Below, in pieces: positions 35,252 to 45,422 of a stretch of DNA of 64,000 nucleotides; positions within the stretch are counted from its first letter, which is position 1, and each line of letters starts with the position of its first letter. Location: the NCBI GenBank assembly GCA_013180625.2, contig SNVD02010475.1, positions 372,001 to 436,000 of the forward strand, written 5' to 3'. This stretch comes from Boswellia sacra (Eukaryota > Streptophyta > Magnoliopsida > Sapindales > Burseraceae). The notes below the pieces were generated by a model, which worked only from the letters and a program-made list of their open reading frames with translations, had not been told where the DNA came from and did no database searches. A program made the position numbers and the translations under genes.

Positions 35252-36208
35252 GGCGGACCCGGGATTTGGTATATGAAGAAGGCCAAAATGTAAATTTCTA
35301 ATTTTAAGGATAAAAATTAGTTATATTTGAACTAAATTATCATTGAAAATAATATATCCCTATTTATGATTTATAAACAAAAATTATTACTTGAAATAAT
35401 ATATAAAAATTTATGATACATAAAAAAGAAATAAATGATATATTTTAAAATTTAACCTAGAACATACACAACTAGTTTGAAGGAATAAATCTAATTTAAT
35501 TCTTCGTTTTCATTTGACAATGAGACAAATATAATTGTTGATCCAAAATCTCCAATGAATATAGATTAAAGAGGAAATAACAAATTAAAGAGGAAATAAC
35601 AAAATAAAATAACATTTACTATTGAGGATTTCCAAACAAAATAACAGTATACAATTTCTAAGTAAAAGAACCTAAACCTAAATTATTTCATTGTAGTTCT
35701 TTTTTCTTAAGAATAGCTCCAACTATAATTATATGAATTTCACAAATTAGAAAATTTTTAAAGAAAAAGGAAAGAAACAAAATTGTATATTTAATAAAAA
35801 AGAAGAATAAAGTTTTGATGCTCATAAATAAATAAGAAAAGAATAGTCTTTTTAATTTCCAGATTAAGAAAATAATATTAAATATTATTTAAGATAACAA
35901 ACTAATCATTTTTGCATTTTCTCTTTTTTCATATTAATAAGTTATATGATCATATTCTAGTATTTTATGTTTGTAATCAATGAAATTATAATATTGCTTT
36001 AATACGAGCTTTTGAGAAATCTAAAAGATTGACAAATTAAAAATTCCTTTAATATTAGCCATTGTGTGTTGAATGTTGGAGGGGACATACTATAAAAACT
36101 TATTTAATAATTTATTTATGGCATATATTAAATTACACACGTTATACCATCATAAGTTGCTACACTTTATCTTGGGGAGGCCAGGCCGAAACATAGCTTC
36201 GCCCCTAC
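35252..36208. mobile_element. decayed repeat with GGCGGACCC ... CTTCGCCCCT ends
   Basis: The left end is AGGCGGACCCGGGATTTGG; the right end is GGCCGAAACATAGCTTCGCC followed by CCT. This is the same style as the repeat at 19516-20172. The interior is AT-rich without coding capacity. A target duplication is not clear, so class and limits are tentative. Confidence 0.4.
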
Positions 36209-36551
36209 TCTAATAAAAATTATTTTATATCTAATGCATCTAATTTTGATTTCTACTTTATAATTCATATTACAAGATGTCATTTCAGATCATATAAGTG
36301 CATTTGTATAGCTAGTACCATGCTATTACCTTAGAGGTGTTTTAAGTGCATGTCTTAAGAAAATATATTAAGAAGTTTGAAATGATAAATAATAAATGTT
36401 CGAAAAAAGGTTAAACGGATAAAATCATTTATTTAATAATTGCCCATTTACTATGAAAAAATTATGCCCAAGTAATCTCAACCAATAAGTGTTTATTGAT
36501 ATACTGCTGAATTTGCGATACACAATTCATATATATCATCGTAATTGATTG

Positions 36552-37114
36552 TGTTGGTTAAGTGACTACTGATTTGGTTGTCACGTTAGTTAAGTTAACA
36601 GAATTTAGTTAGATTAGTTAAGGATTACAGCCTTGATTAATTGTAAACTAACTAACTGTTGACTCAAGTTAATTAACCTGAGGTAAAAAACTAACTCTAG
36701 GTGAAGTATCTCAAGTTGGATATATAAAAGCTGTTTGCTGAGTTCTGGTGTGTGAGAAATGAAAGCAGTATTCTGATATACAATAATATTCTCAGATTTC
36801 TAAAAGGGATTGGGTGAGAGAATTGAAAACAGAGAGGAAAGTGAGTGATTCTTGGGTTAGCTCGGGTCTGGGAGCTTGAAAAGATCAGAACAATTTTCTG
36901 CTCTCTTTGTGTTTGTATATTGTACTGAGCTTGTATTTTAAACTTCTTGAGATAGTGGATTCAGACTAGGGGCAAGAAACCCCTGCCTTGGATGTAGACC
37001 TTCTTCATAGAAGAGGTTGAACCAAGTAACTTCTGTGTTATGTTCTGTATTCATCTTCTTTGTTGTTTTTGGTGTTTCTTGACTGGATCAAGTGCGTGTG
37101 TGCAATTCATAACA
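36552..37114 (+). mobile_element. solo LTR, probably Ty1/copia
   Basis: It starts TGTTGGTTAAGTGACTACTG and ends TTCATAACA, 563 bp, flanked by a perfect 5-bp duplication GATTG (36547-36551 and 37115-37119). A TATA-like GGATATATAAAAG is at about 36718. The downstream GCAAGAAACCCCTGCCTTGG stretch is typical of the transcribed part of plant copia LTRs. No internal region remains, so unequal recombination removed one LTR and the body. Confidence 0.88.
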
Positions 37115-37423
37115 GATTGATTAAAAGATACAATACCAATGATCATGACTTGTACATGGCACTATTGGAACCTAATATTGTACAAGATAAATGATTATAA
37201 TTTGTATCTCAGCTGAAGTAAATTAAAAACCTCAAACCATATACAGATAAAATTTATATGTACTCAAATCAAAATGTTTTGTGATGCCATAATTGTCCTG
37301 AGGTCATCCAATTTAAAGACAAAATTCCTTGGTCTTTGGCTTGGCCATGAGCTAAGGCATTTCAAAGCTATTTTGCTACATGACATTTTTGAATTATGCA
37401 TGGTATTTTCACATGTTTATTTT

Positions 37424-38962
37424 AGGGTAAATATCATTTCACTCCTGTATATTTAGGAAAAAAAAGATCCCCAAGCTTTTTAGAAACCTAACTAAACCCC
37501 CTACCGTTAATCTTCATATGTCAGGCTTTACTAAACAAAGGGTAATATGGTCTATTAAATTCTTTTTTGCCTTATCATCATCTTTTTCCTTCCTTATCAT
37601 CATCTTCTTTCTTATCATCTTTTTAGGGTTTGTTATGGGGCATGTGCTTATCATGGGAAGGGTGGATGGTTTGGTCTTTGATCTCGTCCAATTGGATCTT
37701 GGGTTGTTGCCACCATCTCCTTGTGATTGTTTTTTATATGAATGTTAAAGTGGTGTTTATTGGGTTGTCCAGTGACTGTAACTTACGACCATGGTAGTAA
37801 GCAAGTGGTAAGTTTGTTACTTTACCTAAAAGCCTAAGCTAATATGTATGTGCTTAACATTAGTTGTATACTTCAATACACCCCCTCACATGTAACATCT
37901 CATGTTTTTTGCACATGGACCGAGCCTTACAACCAATTTTTGGGCTTTTTGTATGGGCTAATTTAATTTCTTTTTTAATTTGCAGTGGGGGGTTTGAACC
38001 TTTTACTATTAGGTCAAGGGCTTTGATATCATGTTAAGTTTGCTATTTCACCTAAAAGCTTAAATCAGTACATATGGGCTTAACAATAGTTTTATACTTC
38101 AATAACAAGAGAGGTGTGTGTAAGGGTGGGAATTCGAGTACATGGGTCGTGTCGACCTATGACACAACAAAGATTGGCCCAACCCGAATACGACCCGTTT
38201 ATTATTGATGTCAAAAAGACCCAACATAAATACGACATGATTATTAAACATTTAACACAACACGACATGCGAACATGAATGCTAAATGAGTCATTTTCAT
38301 GTTAGACACGAACACAACAAATTTAACACGACTATGATACTTTTCACGATTGACATGAATTACACATTTAACATGATTTATGACACATTTGTATATTTAC
38401 TACGATTATGACACGAACAACTTATTTTTAAATTAAAAAATAATAATAAATGTTCTTTTAGCTTTAGTTTAGTAATTTATATTTTAAAATTAATTTGTAT
38501 TTGTAATTGTATCATTTTAAAAATAATCATGTTAATCCGTGTCAATCATGTTATCGTATTTTATTTGTGTTAATCGTGTTATAAATAGGTTCGTGTCATA
38601 AACGGATTTGTGTTATAAATGGGTTCATGTCACTCGTGGATGCAATCCCTCAACATGAACACGACACGATTATTAAACGAGTTGAAAATTTTAACAGAAA
38701 CACGATCCAAGCACGACTAAGGTAAACCCAAACTTGCTAATTTTCATGTTGTGTCGTATTATGTTAGGTTCGCGAGTTGTGTCCAAAATTCTCACCCCTA
38801 AGTGTGTGTGCACGTTTGCTAAATTTATTGAGGGTATATAGGACTTTTAGCTTTTCATTGTTATGCTTAAAAAAAATTGTCAACGATGGGGGTTTCAGTG
38901 AACATTTCTAAAAATGTTGGGGTTTTCTTGAGCCAAATATAGGGCTTAGATTTAATTACCCC
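37424..38962. mobile_element. non-autonomous element with long terminal inverted repeats
   Basis: The left end is AGGGTAAATATCATTTCACT and the inverse of the right end is GGGGTAATTAAATCTAAG. Similarity continues inward for about 100 bases (CCCCAAGC..., TTTTTAGAAA...). A perfect 8-bp duplication TTTATTTT flanks it (37416-37423 and 38963-38970). Long inverted repeats suggest a Mutator-like element; the 8-bp duplication also fits hAT. It carries no transposase and hosts a nested hAT at 38121-38800. Confidence 0.75.
38121..38800. mobile_element. non-autonomous hAT element (CACGACACGAACACGACC family)
   Basis: The ends are TAAGGGTGGGAATTCG and CAAAATTCTCACCCCTA. The flanks GGTGTGTG and AGTGTGTG match at 7 of 8 positions. 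Subterminal DNA is filled with repeats of CGTGTCGTGTT type in both orientations. It belongs to the same group as the element at 44627-48468. 680 bp, no transposase. Confidence 0.85.
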
Positions 38963-38970
38963 TTTATTTT

Positions 38971-39249
38971 GTGTTGAAATGTATCAATTAATGTTAATTA
39001 AAGGGATCGGCCTACAGTGCACCTGGTGCACTAAATGCGCCTGCTACTGTAGGTGAACCTATCAATTTCGCTGCTATTTGGCAACTATTCAATGGTAGCA
39101 ACCTGCTGATGCAGGTTTCCATAAACTAAAACTGTAGCTCTTTGGAACTGTAGCAAGGCTGTACATCATACAATAAATAATAAAAAATTAAGTGAAAAAT
39201 AATTAAAATATATAAATAATGTACGGATATTAATACTTTTTTAATATTT
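38971..39249. other. spacer with a short stem-loop
   Basis: CCTACAGT at 39011-39018 pairs with ACTGTAGG at 39046-39053, and between them GCACCTGGTGC is itself almost palindromic. I see no gene; the structure could be an element end or chance. Confidence 0.4.
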
Positions 39250-40060
39250 GACATGTTTAAATTTCTTTCGAGAATGCTCTTGGTCAAAGTAGGGAACACG
39301 CTAAGCCAAAGACGGGAACAAGTATACATTTTGTCAGGAACATTCCATCCCACTCCACAAACCACTTCCCCTCAATGCACGTTGTCATCCTCTCAACGGC
39401 ATCCTCTGAGCTTCAAAATAGCGAAAACATGTCGTGAACGCCTCAAAACACCAAAACATATAAAATTTTTGAATCACCCCCGATTGTGTATATTTCTTCT
39501 AGGAGCGACCTTTGATGAAGTTGGGATCTCACTTTACCGGAGTGAGAACGAAAATACATTTTGCTAGGAGCACTCTCATTCCACTTCGACCCCCACACAC
39601 ATATTTCCATCTTCTCAATGGCATCCTCTGCATTGGAAATGACAAAAAACATGTCGTTAATACCCCAAAACACCAAAACACACTAAGTTTTCAACTCGAA
39701 TATGACTATGTATATTTCTTTTAGGAATGGCTTTTGGCGAAGTTGGGATCTCGCTTTGTTAGAGTCGGGCACAGGCATACATTTTGTCGAAAAAACTTTG
39801 ATTTTATTGTGATGCCCCATAAACACGTCGTCATCCACTCAACGACACCCTTTGTGCTTGTAAACAACAAATAACATGTCATGAATAACCCTAAAACATT
39901 ATTTAATGCAAAGGTTTTCGCCTTGAAAGTCGGTTGTGTAAATTTCTCCCAAGAACGACCTTTAGCAGAGTTGGGATCCCACTATGGCAGAGTCAGGAAT
40001 GAGCATACATTTTGTTTGGAACAATGACCGTGCTTTATACTAGTTAGGATCATCAATAAA
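39250..40060 (+). repeat. satellite layer 1: units of about 220-232 bp
   Basis: Landmark phrases of the type AGTTGGGATCTCGCTTTGTT followed by GAGTCGGG and CATACATTTTGTC recur at about 39288, 39520, 39740 and 39970. Each is preceded by TATATTTCTTCTAGGAGCGACC-like sequence and followed by CATCCTCTCAACGGCATCC-like sequence. Each unit contains the core that is amplified as the 66-bp repeat next door. Confidence 0.8.
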
Positions 40061-40139
40061 ATAAGTCAGGAATGATTCCCATGCCACAACAATGCTTGCA
40101 CCTTTACGTGTGCACCTTTGTGGTTAGAACCGCCTAATT

Positions 40140-41679
40140 AGCCCTATGGCTTCGGCCGATACGCCAAATTTCCTATCTGTGTAAATTACATGTCCGTTGT
40201 CAACTGATATGCAAAATTTCTGGAAGTTTCCATCTTGTATATGTCTCGAGAATGCTGCTTTAACTACTTGGGATCGCGCTTTATACGAGTCAGAAACAAC
40301 AATAAATTTAGTTGGGAACGCCACTTTTGTCACTAGGGTTCACTCTTTATACAAGTCGGGAATATCAATACACTTGTCGGGGACGCCTCTTTTACTACTC
40401 GGATTGCGCTTTGTTCGAGTTGAGAACAACAATACCATTTACTAAGAACACCCTTTTTACCAATCGAAATCATGCTTTATACGAGTCAAGAAGAACAATA
40501 CATTTAGTCGAGAATGCCTCTTTTACCACACGAAATGGCGCTTTATACTAGTTGGAAGCAACAATACATTTAGTCAGGAATGCCCATTTTACTACTCGGG
40601 ATCGTGCTTTACACGAGTCGGGAACAACAATACCATTTGTCGAGAACGCCCTTTTTACCACTTGGGATCATGCTTTATATGAGTCGGGAACAATAATACA
40701 TTTAATCAGGAATCCACCTTTTACCACTCAGGATTGCGCTTTATACGAGTTGGAAACAATAATACATTTAGTCGGGAACGGCCCTTTTATCACTAGGGAT
40801 CTCACTTTATATGATTCCGGAACAGTAATACATTTAATTGAGAACGTCTCTTTTACCATTCAGGATCACGCTTCATACGAGTTTGGAACACCGATATATT
40901 TAGTCGGGAACGTCGCTTTTACCATTCGAGATCGCGCTTTATACGAGTTAAAAACAACAATACATGTAGTTGAGAACGCTCCTTTTACCATTCGAGATCG
41001 CATATTTTACATATCAGGAACAACAATACATTCAGTCAGGAACAACCCTTTTACTATTCAAGATCGCGCTTTATTCAAGTCGGGAACAACAATACCATTT
41101 GTCGAGAATGCCCTTTTTACCACTCGAGATCACGCTTTATACGAGTCGAGAATAACAATACATTTAGTCAGGAATGTGCCTTTTACCACTTGGGATCGCG
41201 CTTTATACGAGTTAGGAATAGCAGTATATTTAGTCAAGAACGTCCCTTTCACCACTTGGGATCACGCTTTATACATGTCGGGAACAACAATATAATCAGT
41301 CGGCAACGACTCTAATTCTCCTCCTCTAACTCATCGCTATGCTATCATCCTTCCATACGATTCCTTCGCGAGTGAAAGCGCAAAAATACGTGTCCATTTT
41401 TTACCAATACGCCAAATTTTGCATGATTCCCAACTTGTAAATGTCTTGGGAACTCTTCTTTTACTATTCGGGATTGCGCTGTATACGAGTCAGGAACAAC
41501 AATACATTTAGTCGAGAACGCCCTTTTTACCACTTGGGATCGCGTTTTATACGAGTCAGGAAGAGCAATACAATTAGTCTGGAAGGACTTCTATTCCCCT
41601 CTCCTGACTCATTGCCACGTCATGATCCCCTCATACGATTCCTTCACGAGTGAAAGCGCAAGAACACGTGTCCGTTTTC
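40140..41679 (+). repeat. satellite layer 2: 66-bp units
   Basis: About 16 head-to-tail units between 40240 and 41300, and two more at 41450-41590, share GATCGCGCTTTATACGAGTC, GGAACAACAATACATTTAGTC and GGGAACGCCCTTTTACCACT. Adjacent landmarks are exactly 66 bp apart where I measured (40605, 40671 and 40737 regions). Since 66 is 22 codons, one frame stays open for 247 codons (40552-41295), a 22-residue repeat of the form RDRALYESGTTIHLV. Longer head segments (GGCCGATACGCCAAATTTCC) at about 40155 and 41405 divide the array into higher-order blocks. Confidence 0.9.
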
Positions 41680-42524
41680 TAGGGGTGTGCATGGTACACC
41701 ATCACCCGCCCGAACCCGACATACCCGCCATGGTATGGTGGAGGTATGGTAGGGTATAAAAAAAATATAGGGTGTGGTATGGTATAGATTTTCAAAATCT
41801 GTCATGGTATGGTATGGTAGGGGGGTATTTTTAAAAATATCCGAAAATACCATACCATACCATACCTTTTTTAAAAAAATAAAAAATATGCTACGTGTCA
41901 GTATTTAATTGGTTACATAAAATATTTTTGTATGAGTGTTATAGTTTCTTTTTTCTTTGCCTTTTTATTTTCTCAAATTTGTATTAGATTGGAAGTTGAA
42001 AAGATTGAAACTTTGTAGAATTTAAAGGTTGGACTTGAAGGTTGGAAGTTGGAACTTTGTGGAAGGATTCGGATATGTAGTTTACTTGTTATTTGTGTTG
42101 TTATGGACATGTAATTGCTTGAGTATTCGTGTTGTTATGGAATATGTAGTTACGTGATATTTTTGTATTGTTATAAATATGATGTTACTTGATTATTTGT
42201 GTTGTTATAAAATATGTAGTTACTTGATTATTTGTATTGTTAAGGATGTGTAATTGCTTGATTTTTGTATTTAGTACAAACTTTATGAATCATAATATTA
42301 AACAATGTCAAAATAAGAACTTAAAGTGTCAAAATCTGGTCAATTTGGTCAACTACCCGAATAATACCATACCATACCCGCCCTTACCCTACCATGCGAA
42401 AATGTGGTATGGTATTGTATTAAAAAATTGTATGGTATGGTATAAAAATAAAAAACCCGACATATGTAGGGTATGAGGATGGTATGGCGATACCACACCA
42501 TACCCTACCATTTGCACACCCCTA
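41680..42524. mobile_element. non-autonomous hAT element (GGTATGG family) in the satellite
   Basis: The ends TAGGGGTGTGCATGGTA and TTTGCACACCCCTA are flanked by a perfect 8-bp duplication CCGTTTTC (41672-41679 and 42525-42532). Subterminal regions are rich in GGTATGGTATGG and its inverse. The ends match those of hAT element B (15540), whose transposase type could have mobilised it. 845 bp, no coding capacity. Confidence 0.93.
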
Positions 42525-44989
42525 CCGTTTTCGGCCGATATGCCAAATTTCCAATAATTCCTAACTTATATATGTTCGGGAATGCTTCTTTTATAACTCG
42601 GGATCGCGCTTTATAGGAGTCAGGAACAGCAATACAATTACTCAAGAACAACAATACAATTTTGTATTATACTAAAATATTATATGATTAATTTTTTAAA
42701 AAATATATTTTATCATATTATTAAAATAACATGTAAATTTTATATTTTTACTTTTATATTATAATAATGATTAATAAATAATTTATTAGTAAAAATTAAT
42801 ATTATTATGAAGTAGTATATAATTATTTTATCAAAAATTATATTTTATATATTTAAAATAATGAAATATGCAATATTTATATTTTTAATTATATATTATG
42901 TTATAATAATATTTAATGAATAATTTAATAGTTTAAATATAACCTTGTTTTTAATTTTATCAAAATTAATTTTGGTTATTTTAGTTAACAAAATGTAATG
43001 ATAATAAAAAAACTAATTATATAATTAATAATAAATATTACTTGAACATAAAATATTGCATAGTAATAATTAATAATTTTAAAATAAATTAAAATTTTTA
43101 ATTATATTTAATAATTGAATTGCTTTTATTTAAAATTAACTTTGATGATTTAATTAAAATTAACATAATATAACAAATAACAATAATATCAAATTTAAAT
43201 TTTATGTAATAATTAATACCTAATGTAAAAAATATTTTGTATTATTACTTCTATTAGAAATATTAACAAGTAATTTATATTTTTAATTTAAATATCAAAT
43301 TAATTTTTATGAAAGTTAACTAAATAAAAGTTGAATTAGTTTATATTTAAAAAATTATGTAATGAAAAGTTTGTATTTATTAAGATAATCTAGTCTCATA
43401 CTGCCTCAAACAGAGAATAACATTATATATAGTTCAATCTAGTCCAGTCCTAGTAATCCAAACCTAGGAGACCAAGTCATAGCTCAGCATCTCTCTTCCT
43501 AAGCTTAGGGAACCAATATCACTTGCAGAGTTTGTAATGACTTGGGACACTTATGCTTGCACAGTATTTTTGGAATATTTTAAACTATTTATTGCAGGAT
43601 GCTTCAGTTCAAGGTATGGTAATAGGGAGAATTGTGTTACTTTATCAATCAATTTTAGTTTCTACCTTCCTAGTGTAAACACATTTGTACACAAAAGTTG
43701 ATTTTACGTGAATTCCTGCACAAATAGGATAGTGGCTGTAAATTTGACTATATGTTTGCACATATCTTTTGAGCTTGCTTCTTCTAAATCATAACTGAAG
43801 ATAAGGTCCCTATTATTACCCATCCACGGACATGAAAAACTCATGCTGAGAGCAAGTGACTTGATTTAGATCAACTAATGATAACCACGTCCATGTAAGT
43901 ACTCACACAAGTAGAAGATATAAGGGGCCGTTTAGTACAGGGCGTAGGAATCTTTGGAATAAGATTCCCATTACTGAGAAAGTAAAACATTAGAATGTGT
44001 TATCTAGAAAAGTAACATTACTGTATTTGATTATCCATAGAAAACTTGTCCTTGATTACTATGAGAATCAAATTATTATGTTTGGTTACACACAAAAATG
44101 CTAATTTTGTTTATTATGTGAGTAATCTTGAAAATTAAGTATTTTTTTCTATATTTCAAAAATACTTAAATTTTTTCTTGTTCTAATATAATTGTAAAAA
44201 AAATGCAGTTAATAATTTTCAAGATTTTTAAAATTATTTTGAAATACTATCAAATGATTTAGAAAATTTGTGAATTTATTATAAATTCATTATAAATTAC
44301 AATAAATAATTTTTTATAAATTTATTATAAATTAGTATAAAAAATTTCTATATTTATTATCAATTTATTAATAATTCACTCAATTCATATTGGAGAGGTC
44401 AAATGCAAGAATACGTGTCAGTTTTCGACTGATATGCCGAATTTCGCATAATTCCTAACTTACATATGTTTGGGAACGCTTCTTTTACAACTCAGGATCG
44501 TACTTTATAGGAGTCAGGAACAACAATACAATTAATTAGGAGCAACAATATAATTTTGTATTATTTTAAAATATTATATGGTTAATTTTTTTAAAATATA
44601 TTTTATCATATTATTAAAATAATATGTAAGGGTGACAATTTTTGACACGACACGCGAATACGACTTGACACGACATGGGTTTAAGCGAGTTTGGGTTTTG
44701 GCTTATTCGTGTTCGTGTCGAAGATGTCAACCCGTTTAATAATCGTGTCGTGTTCAGGTTGAGAGTCTTTGACACGTGAACACGATTATGACAAAACAAA
44801 AAAACAATGCAAAAACAAGCAACCTGCCAAAACACTCAATGCAACTCGACAAAACTCGACGAACTCGACAGAGCTCCACAACAAAAGCTGACACAACTTG
44901 ACAATCTTGCTCGAGCTCGACAACATAAACCGACAAAACTCCTGTCGGATACCTCCAACTGACTATACGCTTTGTCGAATGTTGGATTA

Positions 44990-45240
44990 TTCAAGTGTCG
45001 GATTATGAATCCGACATAATCTGACACTCGACATAAGACATTCCGAGTTTCGGATTGTGAATCCGACATAATCCAACACTCGATACAAGACATACCGAGT
45101 GTCGGATTATGAATTTGACATAATCTGACACTTGGCACAAGACATACCAAGTGTCAGATTATGAATCTGACGTAATCTGACACTCAACACAAGACATAAT
45201 CCACCACTCGACACAAGACATATCGAGGGTCAGTTTTCGA
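44990..45240. repeat. 52-bp tandem repeat of nested palindromes
   Basis: Units starting near 44995, 45045, 45097 and 45149 each contain GTCGGATTATGAATCCGAC, a perfect 8-bp hairpin with a 3-base loop, set inside a larger palindrome (GAGTGTCGGATTATG and CATAATCCGACACTC). It lies in the left arm of the hAT element. Confidence 0.85.
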
Positions 45241-45422
45241 TTTGACACTCGATGTCTTCGAAAATAAACTGATATCGAGTGACGGTTGTGTATCCGACAA
45301 GACTCGACATGACTCAACACCTAATTGTGTCTAACTCGAATACGACCTGTTTATTATTCATGTTTGCGTGTCGTGTCGTATTATCCATTTAATAATCGTG
45401 TCGTGTTCGTGTTGAGACTTAG

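Noticed and set aside
40140..41679. CRISPR-like array
   Set aside because: Units are head-to-tail and diverged, without constant repeat and unique spacer alternation, and the DNA is from a plant nucleus.
44836..45150. 104-codon Cys/Ser-rich minus-strand frame
   Set aside because: It is read out of the palindromic 52-bp array and subterminal hAT repeats.
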